Below the pieces are notes generated by a model that ran no database searches, was not told where the DNA came from, and saw nothing but the letters and a program-made list of their open reading frames with translations. Made by a program: the position numbers and the translations under genes. Shown one piece after another: positions 33,840-41,712 of a DNA stretch of 64,000 bases. Each line of letters opens with the position of its first letter. Position 1 is the stretch's first letter. Source of the DNA: Cryobacterium sp. GrIS_2_6 (lineage in GTDB: Bacteria > Actinomycetota > Actinomycetes > Actinomycetales > Microbacteriaceae); NCBI RefSeq assembly GCF_035984545.1, contig NZ_JAXCHP010000001.1:2108001-2172000 (forward strand). Reading direction: 5' to 3'.

Positions 33840-35507
33840 TCAGGACTCGGTGACGGTGCCCGCGGCGACCGACCAGTGCCGGTCCGTGTGGACCGTGGCA
33901 AGCATCCGCCGGTCGTGGGTGACCAGGAGGAGTGTGCCGGTGTACCCCGAGAGGGCCTGCTCGAGCTGCTCGATCGCGGCGAGGTCGAGGTGGTTCGTCG
34001 GTTCGTCGAGCACGAGCAGGTTGACGCCGCGGGCCTGGAGCAGGGCGAGGGCCGCGCGGGTGCGCTCCCCCGGCGACAACTCGCCGGCCGGACGGGTGAC
34101 GTGGTCGGCCTTGAGCCCGAACTTGGCGAGCAGGGTGCGCACCTCCGCCGTCGAGAGGTCGGGCACAAGCTCCTCGAAGCCCTCGGCGAGCGGCCGGGAA
34201 CCGAGCAGGAGCGACCTGGCCTGGTCGATTTCGCCGATCCGCACGCTCGCGCCAACGCTCGCGGTGCCGCCGTCCGGAACCGAGCGGCCGAGGATGGCGC
34301 CCAGCAGGGTGGTCTTGCCCGCGCCGTTCGGCCCGGTGATGCCGATCCGTTCCCCTGCATTGACCTGCAGCGAGACCGGCCCGAGGGTGAACCCGCCCCG
34401 GCGGAACACGGCCTCGTTGAGAGTCGCGACGACCGCGCCCGACCGCGGCGCCTCGCCGATCGTGAAGTCGAGCTGCCATTCCTTGCGCGGTTCCTCGACC
34501 TCGTCGAGGCGTTTGATCCGGCTCTCCATCTGCCGCACCTTCTGCGCCTGCTTCTCGCTCGATTCAGCGGATGCCTTCCGCCGGATCTTGTCGTTGTCCG
34601 GCGACTTCTTCATCGCGTTGCGTACGCCCTGGCTCGACCATTCCCGCTGGACGCGGGCCCGGCCAACGAGGTCGGCCTTCTTCTCGGCGAACTCCTCGTA
34701 GTGTTCGCGCTTGTGCCGCCGGTCGGTTTCGCGCTCCTCGAGGTAGGAGTCGTAGCCGCCGCCGAAGACCCGGTTGGCGCCCTGGGCGAGATCGAGTTCG
34801 AGCACCCGGGTGACGCAGCGGGCCAGGAATTCCCGGTCGTGACTGACGAGCACGACCCCGCCCCTGAGTCCGTGCACGAAGGCCTCGAGCCGTTCGAGTC
34901 CGTCGAGGTCGAGGTCGTTCGTGGGCTCGTCGAGCAGCACGACGTCGAAGCGGCTGAGCAGCAGGGCCGCCAGGCCCACCCGGGCGGCCTGGCCGCCGGA
35001 GAGCGAGGTCATCGCCGCGTCGGCGGCGAGGCTGAGGCCGAGGTCGGCGAGCTGGGCGGGCATCCGCTCGTCGAGGTCGGCGGCGCCGCTCGCGAGCCAG
35101 CGGTCGAGGGCAGCGGAGTAGACGTCGCCGGGATCGCGGCCGTCGGGGCCGCCGCCATCGCCGACGGGCGTCTCACCCGCGAGCAGGGCGGCGGCGGCAT
35201 CGAGCTCGCGGCTCGCGTCGGCGCAGCCCGTGCGGCGGCCGATGTAGTCCGCGATCGATTCGCCCGGCCTGCGGTCAGGCTCCTGCGGCAACCAGCCGAC
35301 GAAGGCATCCGCCGGGGAGAGTCCGACGCTGCCGGCCTGCGGGGCGAGCCGGCCGGCGAGCAGCCGCAGCAGCGTCGACTTGCCGGAGCCGTTGACCCCG
35401 AACACCCCGACGACGTCGCCGGGCGCGACGGTCAGGTCGAGCGAATCGAAAAGGGTACGGTGCGCGTACCCGCCGGCGAGGCCCTTGGCCACGAGCGTTG
35501 CGGTCAT
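33840..35507 (-). CDS. ABC-F family ATPase
   Basis: 555 residues, two ABC domains, no membrane part. Walker A motifs GVNGSGKSTLLRLL and GPNGAGKTTLLGAI; signatures LSGGQAARVGLAAL and LSPGERTRAALALL; DEPTNDLDLD and DEPTNHLDLA. Between them is the charged linker (KKSPDNDKIRRKASAESSEK region) that in ABC-F proteins reaches the ribosomal P-tRNA. It is either a housekeeping translation factor or one of the antibiotic-protection type; the sequence alone cannot decide, although the antibiotic-producer class in actinobacteria has a similar layout. It starts 92 bases from the divergent LysR-HTH gene. Confidence 0.88.
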   Translation of the reverse strand: MTATLVAKGLAGGYAHRTLFDSLDLTVAPGDVVGVFGVNGSGKSTLLRLLAGRLAPQAGSVGLSPADAFVGWLPQEPDRRPGESIADYIGRRTGCADASRELDAAAALLAGETPVGDGGGPDGRDPGDVYSAALDRWLASGAADLDERMPAQLADLGLSLAADAAMTSLSGGQAARVGLAALLLSRFDVVLLDEPTNDLDLDGLERLEAFVHGLRGGVVLVSHDREFLARCVTRVLELDLAQGANRVFGGGYDSYLEERETDRRHKREHYEEFAEKKADLVGRARVQREWSSQGVRNAMKKSPDNDKIRRKASAESSEKQAQKVRQMESRIKRLDEVEEPRKEWQLDFTIGEAPRSGAVVATLNEAVFRRGGFTLGPVSLQVNAGERIGITGPNGAGKTTLLGAILGRSVPDGGTASVGASVRIGEIDQARSLLLGSRPLAEGFEELVPDLSTAEVRTLLAKFGLKADHVTRPAGELSPGERTRAALALLQARGVNLLVLDEPTNHLDLAAIEQLEQALSGYTGTLLLVTHDRRMLATVHTDRHWSVAAGTVTES

Positions 35508-35599
35508 TACTCCATGGTCTCATTGCACCTGTTCTCCCGGCACCGCGTAGCCTGTTACTGCCCCGTGACCGGCACGGCGGCAGTTCGAAGGGCTTTCTT

Positions 35600-35950
35600 G
35601 TGGACACCACCCTGCTCCGGCGTTTCGTCACGACCGCCGAAGCCACCAACTGGGGTGCCGCGGCGAAGACCCTCAACATGACCCGCGCCACCCTCCTGAT
35701 CTCCATCAGGAAGCTCGAGGAGGAGGTCGGCGGCGAACTGTTCGTCACCGTCGACGACGTGCCCACCCTGACGAGCGCCGGACTCGAACTGCTCGAGGTC
35801 GCGCGACCCGTGGTGCGGAAGCCGGCTGCAGCAGCAGCCCCGCAGAAGCCGGCGAAGGCCGGCGGCAAGGCGAAAGCCTCCAAGGGCCAGGGCCGAGCGC
35901 CCGCGGTCAAGGGGGCACCGAAGCCCAAGGGGCGCCGCCAGTCCCGCTAA
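35600..35950 (+). CDS. HTH-only LysR-like protein with basic tail
   Basis: 116 residues, GTG start with GAAGGG 8 bases upstream. Residues 3-60 match the LysR winged helix-turn-helix (LLRRFVTTAEATNWGAAAKT, then LNMTRATLLISIRKLEEEVG, GELFVTV). Instead of the effector domain it has about 45 residues rich in Lys, Ala, Pro and Gly ending KPKGRRQSR, like an AT-hook or histone-like tail. It may bind DNA broadly. It is not a simple decay product, because the tail keeps coding-type codon use and an orderly stop. Function unknown. Confidence 0.7.
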   Translation: MDTTLLRRFVTTAEATNWGAAAKTLNMTRATLLISIRKLEEEVGGELFVTVDDVPTLTSAGLELLEVARPVVRKPAAAAAPQKPAKAGGKAKASKGQGRAPAVKGAPKPKGRRQSR

Positions 35951-36062
35951 GCGGCGTCACGCGCCTGCCCGTTAGGCTGGGCTCGTTCGCACTCACGAAG
36001 GGCAGGGTCATGACGCACTCACGTCTCACCGTCTCCGGCACGGCAGAGCGGATGCCTGCCGC

Positions 36063-36563
36063 ATGAACTGGGTGATCGCCGGGCTTCCCCTGCACCCACT
36101 GCTCGTGCACGCGAGCGTGATCCTGATCCCCCTCGCCGCCCTGTGCACCGTCCTGAGCCTGATCTGGCCGACGGCCCGGCGGCGGCTCGGCATTGTGACG
36201 CCGATACTCGCGTTCGCCGCTCTCGGCGCGACCGTCCTGACGGTGCAGGCCGGTGAGGCCCTCGCCGAGGTGATCACCCCGACCGCGCTGAGCGGGGCGC
36301 ACGTCGCCATCGGCGGAACGGTGCGGTTCTGGATCTTCGGGCTCTTCCTCGTCGCCGCGGCGCAGTGGCTCTGGTTCCGCTATTTCGGGCCGGGACAGAA
36401 GTTCGCCGCTCGGATCCCGTCCGCCAGCACGAGAACGGTCCTGACCGTTGTCCTCGCGGTCGCTGTCGCCATCACCTCCGTCGGCTCCGTTGTCTCGGTC
36501 GTCATCGTCGGCGACACCGGAGCCCAGGCCGTGTGGGCCCCGGTCATCAGCGGCACGAAGTAG
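36063..36563 (+). CDS. DUF2231 membrane protein
   Basis: 166 residues with four membrane helices. The N-terminal MNWVIAGLPLHPLLVHASVI, with its P-L-H-P-x-x-V-H motif, is the mark of DUF2231. Other helices are near residues 55-75, 80-105 and 122-145. Function unknown; some relatives are annotated as heme- or redox-associated membrane proteins. It stands alone, with no weighty context. Confidence 0.75.
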   Translation: MNWVIAGLPLHPLLVHASVILIPLAALCTVLSLIWPTARRRLGIVTPILAFAALGATVLTVQAGEALAEVITPTALSGAHVAIGGTVRFWIFGLFLVAAAQWLWFRYFGPGQKFAARIPSASTRTVLTVVLAVAVAITSVGSVVSVVIVGDTGAQAVWAPVISGTK

Positions 36564-36722
36564 CCAGGCATAACGCGACCTAGAGGTGGCTTGAGCAGCG
36601 GTCGCAGGGGTCGCAGCGCTCGAACGAGCGCCGGCAGCCCTTGACCACGGCCCGCGATGGGTGTAGTACGGACGCCGTGAGTGCCCGGACCGGTTCCGGG
36701 CATGCCGTCCGAAGGAGGAATC

Positions 36723-38165
36723 ATGGCACCCTTCACCCTCGACTCTCTGCGTGAACGAGTCCGCGGATCCGTGATCGGACCTGACGACCCGGGGTACGAC
36801 GACGCGAGAGCCGTCTACAACGGGATGATCAACAAACGTCCGGCCGCCGTCGTCAGGCCCTCGCAGGTCGCCGACGTGATGACGAGCGTCGCGTTCGCCA
36901 GGGAACACGAACTCCCCGTCGCCGTCCGCGGCGGCGGGCACAGCGCCCCCGGCTTCGGCACGGTCGACGGCGGACTCGTCGTCGACTTCGTCGCCCAGAC
37001 GGGTGTTCGGGTCGATCCGGCCACGGAAAGAGCACGTTCCGGGCCCGGGGCGACCTGGGCGGACTTCAACCACGCGACCCACGCCTTCGGCCTCGCAACG
37101 ACCGGCGGGATCATCGGCTCGACGGGCGTGTCCGGGCTCACCCTCGGCGGCGGAATCGGGTACCTCTCGCGGCAATACGGACTGTCGTGTGACAACCTGC
37201 TCTCCGCCGATGTCGTGACCGCGGACGGACGGTTCCTCGTGGCGAGTGAAACCGAGAACGCGGACCTGTTCTGGGCGCTGCGCGGCGGCGGCGGTAACTT
37301 CGGAGTGGTCACCTCTCTCGAGTTCCGGCTGCACCCGGTCTCCACCATCTACGGGGGCCTGGTGATCTACCCCGCGTCGGAGGCAGACACCGTCGGCCGC
37401 TTCTACCGGGACTTCATCGCGAACGCCCCGGAGGAGTTCGGCGTGTTCCTCGGGTTCCACCAGGGACCGCCGGTGCCTTTCCTGCCCGAGCAGTGGCACG
37501 GTCAACCCGTCTGCGTCATCGTCGGCTCCTGGACCGGGCCCCTCGACGAGGGCGAGAAGCGCTGGCAGCCGATCCTCGACGCCGCGCCCGTCGCCGGTTC
37601 GTTTGTCGGGCCGCTCCCGTACCCCGTGCTGAACGGTCTGTTCGACCCGATGCTGCCGAAGGGCATGCAGGCGTACTGGAAGGCGGACTTCCTCGCCTCC
37701 CTGAGCGACGACGCGCTGCGCGTCGCCGTCGACTTCGGCACCCGGATCCCGAGCATGGAGTCCGCGAACCACTACTACCCGATCGACGGGGCGGTGCAGC
37801 GGGTCGCACCGGGGGCGACGGCGTTCGCCTACCGGAACATGGGCTTCGCGCCGGTCATCGCCGGGATGTGGCACGACCCCGCGGACAATGCTGCGAACAT
37901 CCGCTGGGTTCGGGACTACTGGGAGGCACTGCACCCCTTTGCCGAGCCCGGCGGCTACATCAATTTCATGGACGCCGACGATCAGGGCAGGATCGCGCAG
38001 AACTACGGGCCGAACTATCAGCGGCTCACGGAGGTGAAGGCCGTCTACGACCCGGACAACGTGTTCCGCGTCAACCAGAACATCAGTCCGCGCGTCAGTG
38101 CCCCGTCTGCCGGCACCCACGCGCCGGGGGCCCAGGAGGGAGGCGTCACCAGCGTCGAGGACTGA
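36723..38165 (+). CDS. FAD-binding oxidoreductase, berberine-bridge type
   Basis: 480 residues. The PCMH-type FAD domain (residues 30-210) has RGGGHSAPGFGTVDG with the histidine that covalently holds FAD, and GSTGVSGLTLGGGIGYLSRQ. The C-terminal BBE element is NYGPNYQRLTEVKAVYDPDN. The second flavin link site, a Cys in bicovalent members, is SCDNLLSADVVT near residue 155, so the enzyme may be bicovalent. It oxidises sugars or other alcohols with oxygen. GAAGGAGGA lies right before the ATG at 36723. Confidence 0.85.
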   Translation: MAPFTLDSLRERVRGSVIGPDDPGYDDARAVYNGMINKRPAAVVRPSQVADVMTSVAFAREHELPVAVRGGGHSAPGFGTVDGGLVVDFVAQTGVRVDPATERARSGPGATWADFNHATHAFGLATTGGIIGSTGVSGLTLGGGIGYLSRQYGLSCDNLLSADVVTADGRFLVASETENADLFWALRGGGGNFGVVTSLEFRLHPVSTIYGGLVIYPASEADTVGRFYRDFIANAPEEFGVFLGFHQGPPVPFLPEQWHGQPVCVIVGSWTGPLDEGEKRWQPILDAAPVAGSFVGPLPYPVLNGLFDPMLPKGMQAYWKADFLASLSDDALRVAVDFGTRIPSMESANHYYPIDGAVQRVAPGATAFAYRNMGFAPVIAGMWHDPADNAANIRWVRDYWEALHPFAEPGGYINFMDADDQGRIAQNYGPNYQRLTEVKAVYDPDNVFRVNQNISPRVSAPSAGTHAPGAQEGGVTSVED

Positions 38166-38180
38166 CCGGCCGTCGTCGGG

Positions 38181-38546
38181 TCACGCCTTCTTGACCACGC
38201 TCGACTTCAGCTGCATCGCTCCGACGCCGTCGATCCTGCAGTCGATGTCGTGGTCGCCAACGCCGTCGACCAGGCGGATGCCCCGTACCCTCGTGCCGAC
38301 CTTGACCACGGTCGAGCTGCCCTTGACCTTGAGGTCCTTGATCACTGTGACGGTGTCGCCGTCCGCGAGAACGGTACCGAAGGCATCCGTGATCACGCGC
38401 TCGGCGGATGCGTCACCCGGGTCGGCCGCCAGGCTCACGTCGGCCGCGGCCCATTCGTGCGCGCACAGCGGGCAGACGAGCAGTGCGCCCATCTCGTACG
38501 CGAGGTCGCTGGAACATTCGGGGCACGGGGGCAGGGTATCGGTCAC
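38181..38546 (-). CDS. YjdM/PhnA-type zinc-ribbon protein
   Basis: 121 residues. A zinc ribbon (CPECSSDLAYEMG, CPLCAHEW) is followed by the PhnA C-terminal SH3-like domain (LADGDTVTVIKDLKVKGSS). This family was first named from the E. coli phosphonate operon, but its function there is unknown. GTG start with GGGGAA close by. It is convergent with the FAD oxidase gene and its upstream region is filled by the decamer array. Confidence 0.85.
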   Translation of the reverse strand: MTDTLPPCPECSSDLAYEMGALLVCPLCAHEWAAADVSLAADPGDASAERVITDAFGTVLADGDTVTVIKDLKVKGSSTVVKVGTRVRGIRLVDGVGDHDIDCRIDGVGAMQLKSSVVKKA

Positions 38547-38560
38547 TTCCCCACCGTAGT

Positions 38561-38660
38561 CGAGCGGGGTCGAGCGGGGTCGAGCGGGGTCGAGCGGGGT
38601 CGAGCGGGGTCGAGCGGGGTCGAGCGGGGTCGAGCGGGGTCGAGCGGGGTCGAGCGGGGT
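38561..38660. repeat. ten perfect 10-bp tandem repeats
   Basis: CGAGCGGGGT repeated exactly ten times, then a partial copy. The array starts 14 bases upstream of the yjdM-like start, where its promoter should be, and ends beside a coding remnant. No spacers, so it is not a CRISPR array. Confidence 0.95.
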
Positions 38661-38674
38661 CGAGCACCAGACGT

Positions 38675-38842
38675 TCAGTGCCGGCTACCGATGATCAGGC
38701 CCATAATCGTGACGTTGAGCACGTCGCTCGAGACCTCGATCAGCCAGACCCGGAACCCGGCCCCGGCGAAGAGCCGGTGCGAGAGCGACGAGGCAGCGGC
38801 GAGCCCGATGCCGAGGTGACCGGCAGCAGGCGCCGCGTGTTT
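38675..38842 (-). pseudogene. C-terminal remnant of a small membrane protein
   Basis: The minus-strand frame carries about 55 residues with plausible coding composition, including HLGIGLAAASSLSHRL and VWLIEVSSDVLNVTIMGLII, then a stop. No start codon with a ribosome site is seen, and the frame runs upstream into sequence overlapping the neighbour. It may be the tail of a membrane protein lost when the decamer array arose. Family not recognised. Confidence 0.3.
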
Positions 38843-38965
38843 CGATCCCGGACCCGGCCCTTCCCACCGGTCCGGGCTGGATCCCTGACAGTGACAGGGG
38901 AGGGAAGACGTGCGAAGCTTCTGGTCAGGGGTTATTTTCGTCGTCCCTGTGATGGGGGATGCACG

Positions 38966-39658
38966 ATGAGACGTCCGGCCCTGTTCCTTGCTGCGGCTTT
39001 CACTGCAGCGCTCCTGCTGAGCGGATGCGCCGGGCCGGCCACCGGGGACACCGCCGCCGGTTCGTCCCCGCTCGCGAGCCCGACCCCCTCCCCTGCGATG
39101 GTCTCGCCTGCGCCCACCGCCACGGCGAGCGCCGCCCGCCTCTCGATCGGCGCGCTCACCGTCAGCACCATCGACGCGACCGGCGCGACGATCGCGACGA
39201 CCCCGTACTCGGGCGGCGCCGCGGCCATGGTCGCCTTCCTCTCCGCGGCGATCGGAGTCGCGCCGACCGTTGCCCGCGCCGACCCCGAGACCGGCTGCTC
39301 GGGGGCGGCAACGACGTACACCTGGGCCGCCGGGTTCCTCGTCAACGTTCCAGACACCGAGAGCCCGCCGCTCTACACCTGGACAGTCCAGGCCCGCTCC
39401 GCGCAGGTGGGCGCCGCCGGGGTGACCGTGCAGTCCAGCACGGGGCTCGTCGTCGGCACGGATGTCTCCGCGAGCGCCGCCGCCCTGCCCGCCGACCAGA
39501 AGATCGACGAGTACACCGACGGCACCGGTCCCCTCGTCTTCGAGGTCGCCGGCCGGAACGCGGAGGGCAAGCCGTACGGCGGCGCCGCCCTCGTCGGTCA
39601 GGGCGGCGTGTTGTCCGCGATCGCCGCCCCCGCCGGCCTCGGCCAGTTCTACTGCTGA
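38966..39658 (+). CDS. secreted lipoprotein
   Basis: 230 residues. Signal peptide with lipobox ALLLSGC (Cys near residue 21), a Ser/Thr/Pro-rich linker to residue 55, then a beta-rich domain that begins LSIGALTVSTIDATGATIATT and ends GLGQFYC. Two cysteines (one in DPETGCSG, one at the C-terminus) may pair. Function unknown; similar lipoproteins occur in Microbacteriaceae. Confidence 0.7.
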   Translation: MRRPALFLAAAFTAALLLSGCAGPATGDTAAGSSPLASPTPSPAMVSPAPTATASAARLSIGALTVSTIDATGATIATTPYSGGAAAMVAFLSAAIGVAPTVARADPETGCSGAATTYTWAAGFLVNVPDTESPPLYTWTVQARSAQVGAAGVTVQSSTGLVVGTDVSASAAALPADQKIDEYTDGTGPLVFEVAGRNAEGKPYGGAALVGQGGVLSAIAAPAGLGQFYC

Positions 39659-39722
39659 CACGGGTTGAGCCGGGCACCGGCATCCGCCTGCTGTAACGGC
39701 CGCAACGGCCGTAGCGGCGGGA

Positions 39723-40295
39723 CTAGGCCGTCGTCTTCGCGGCCGCCTTGGCCGCCCGCTTGGTCTCCCGCACCCGCGCGAGCGACTCGGCGTCGACGAT
39801 GTCCGCAACGGATGCGTGCGAGCCGTCCTGCCCGTACGGCGCCGACGCCTCCCGCCAGCCCGGCGCGGCGAGAGCGAATCGCTTCCCGAGGATGGCCAGG
39901 AAGATCTTCGCCTTCTGCTCGCCGAAACCGGGCAGCGCCCTGAGCCGACGGAGCAGCTCAGCGCCGTCGGGGGCCCCGGAGGTCCAGATCGCGGAGGCGT
40001 CGCTGTTCCAGTCCCGGTCGACGACCTCGGCGAGCGCTTGCACCCGTCCGGCCATCGAGCCGGGAAAACGATGCACGGCCGGCGTCGTCCGGAAGACTTC
40101 GACGAAGGAATCGGCGTCGAATGCCGCGATCGTCGCGGGATCCAGGGTGCCGATCCGGTCCCGGATCTTGGCCGGCCCGGCGAAAGCCGTCTCCATCGGT
40201 ACCTGCTGGTCCAGGAGCATCCCGACCAGAAGGGCGAACGGGTTTTCGCTGAGCAGGGCGTCTGCGGCGTCGTCGCCGGTGATGTGCAGCGTCAT
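39723..40295 (-). CDS. HhH-GPD base-excision DNA repair protein
   Basis: 190 residues. FALLVGMLLDQQVPMETAF near the start and LRALPGFGEQKAKIFLAIL (helix-hairpin-helix) near residue 125 match the actinobacterial HhH-GPD glycosylase-like family; the catalytic Asp position falls in the later ASVADIVDAES region, which is less typical, so glycosylase activity is inferred, not shown. I chose the ATG at 40295 (MTLHITGDDAAD). It may remove damaged bases. It stands alone, divergent from the metallopeptidase-like gene. Confidence 0.75.
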   Translation of the reverse strand: MTLHITGDDAADALLSENPFALLVGMLLDQQVPMETAFAGPAKIRDRIGTLDPATIAAFDADSFVEVFRTTPAVHRFPGSMAGRVQALAEVVDRDWNSDASAIWTSGAPDGAELLRRLRALPGFGEQKAKIFLAILGKRFALAAPGWREASAPYGQDGSHASVADIVDAESLARVRETKRAAKAAAKTTA

Positions 40296-40408
40296 GCCGC
40301 CATTGTGGCACCGGCAGCGTCGACGCGCGCGGAGTGGCCCGTGAGCACCCGCAGGCAGCCCGTGAGCACCCACACCGGCAGCAGCAGGGATCACCGCGCC
40401 TGCTTCGA

Positions 40409-40440
40409 CAGCCCGCGCCCGAAACGGCAGGCGCGGGCTG
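40409..40440. terminator. intergenic hairpin
   Basis: CAGCCCGCGCC pairs perfectly with its complement after a 10-base loop, in the 248-base gap between two divergent genes. Its position upstream of both makes a terminator role unlikely; it could be a leader structure or simply a relic. Confidence 0.3.
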
Positions 40441-40543
40441 CCGATTCGGGCGCGGCGGCGACGCTACCCCGACTTCGGGGCCGGGTGGCGGGCCGACCGG
40501 AGCGGATGCCTCCTGGTTCACGCCCGCGTGTCATACTCCGCGA

Positions 40544-41656
40544 GTGACGCTCTTCGAATCCGACCACGGCTGGCCTCCGCCTCCAGCGCGGCGACCGCCC
40601 CCGTGGCGGCTGCGGGGCATCGCGTTCGGGCTGGTGATCGCGGGCGCCGCCGCCGCGGGATTGGTCCTCACTGCGCTGCCGTCGAATCCGCTTTCCGCGC
40701 TCACGTCTTACGCCCTCTCTCCGGAGACCGCACAGATCGCCGACCGGATCGGCTTCAGCGATGAAGGGCGCGAGATCTTCCTCGACGCGCACCCGCAGCT
40801 CCTCGACAGCAGCGACTTCCGTCGGGCGTGCGACGACAACCCCGATGGAGCACAGGATGGCGACTTTGCCACCGTCGGTTGCTTCTACGGTCTCGGGGAG
40901 CACTTCGGACGGATAGCGATCTTCCGCCCCGGCGACGCCAGGCTGGCCGACCAGATCGTGGTGACGGCTGCCCACGAGTTCCTGCACGCCGCTTATGCCC
41001 GGCTCACGTCCGGTGAGCAGGCGCGCCTCGACGCGCTCCTCGACACGCGCTGGTCCACCATTGCGGCGGATGACCCGATTCAGGCCAGCGTCGATTCTTC
41101 GGTGGGATCGGCGGCCGAGAACCGGTCCACCGAGGAATTCGCGTATTTCGGAACCGAGATCGCCGATGCGGTCGACCCGGCGCTCGAGGCTTACTACACC
41201 CGCTATTTCCGCGACCGCGGTGCGCTCGTCGCGATCCACGACGCCGACCGCGCCCTCCGGGACGGCCTGGAGGCCGAATACAGTGCGAAAGCGGATGCCC
41301 TCGCCGTCCGGGAACAGGCGAACGCTGACGCGGGCGCGCAGTTGCAGGCCGACCGTGCGCAACTGGCCGCCGACCGCGCCTGGTACAACCGGCAGGCCGA
41401 TGAGTACAACGCTCTCTCCCCGGAGGTCCGCGCCCGCACCTACGTCGCCGACTCCGACGGCACCGCGGGCGGTGAGCCGTACGGCAGCTATCTGGCCGGC
41501 AGGCTGGCCGAATTCGCGACGAGGGAGGCCGACCAGTCGCGGCGTCAGAGCGAACTCGACGCGGCCGAAGCCGCAGCCCCGGCGGCGCGCACGGAAGTGG
41601 AACGACTCTATGCGGACATCGAGGCGCTCAATGTCGCCGCCGTGCCTGCCACGTGA
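40544..41656 (+). CDS. membrane-anchored putative zinc metallopeptidase
   Basis: 370 residues from the GTG at 40544. One membrane helix near residues 22-45 (IAFGLVIAGAAAAGLVLTAL), then an extracytoplasmic domain with AAHEFLHAAYARL near residue 145, an HExxH zinc motif, and a possible third ligand in STEEFAYFGTEI. The last 130 residues are a long coiled coil rich in Ala, Glu and Arg (ADALAVREQANADAGAQLQA). No named family is recognised. It could cleave or remodel cell-surface proteins. It precedes the LuxR gene by 48 bases. Confidence 0.6.
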   Translation: MTLFESDHGWPPPPARRPPPWRLRGIAFGLVIAGAAAAGLVLTALPSNPLSALTSYALSPETAQIADRIGFSDEGREIFLDAHPQLLDSSDFRRACDDNPDGAQDGDFATVGCFYGLGEHFGRIAIFRPGDARLADQIVVTAAHEFLHAAYARLTSGEQARLDALLDTRWSTIAADDPIQASVDSSVGSAAENRSTEEFAYFGTEIADAVDPALEAYYTRYFRDRGALVAIHDADRALRDGLEAEYSAKADALAVREQANADAGAQLQADRAQLAADRAWYNRQADEYNALSPEVRARTYVADSDGTAGGEPYGSYLAGRLAEFATREADQSRRQSELDAAEAAAPAARTEVERLYADIEALNVAAVPAT

Positions 41657-41696
41657 CGCGGGGCCGTTGTTGCCGAAAGCCGGCCGAGGTGCTCTG

Positions 41697-41712
41697 ATGA
41701 GCGAATGAGCGA
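41697..41712 (+). repeat. duplicated octamer at the luxR start
   Basis: ATGAGCGA occurs twice in tandem. The first copy opens a 3-codon upstream frame (ATG AGC GAA TGA) that overlaps the second copy, whose ATG at 41705 starts the regulator. The same octamer is tandemly repeated at 62203-62234. Confidence 0.85.

Noticed and set aside
33876..35681. 601-codon plus-strand frame opposite the ABC-F gene
   Set aside because: Shadow; the ABC-F gene carries all expected motifs.
35907..38120. 737-codon minus-strand frame opposite the FAD oxidase
   Set aside because: Shadow of DUF2231 and FAD oxidase genes; no start signal or motif.
38561..38660. CRISPR-like array
   Set aside because: Units are 10 bp and contiguous with no spacers.
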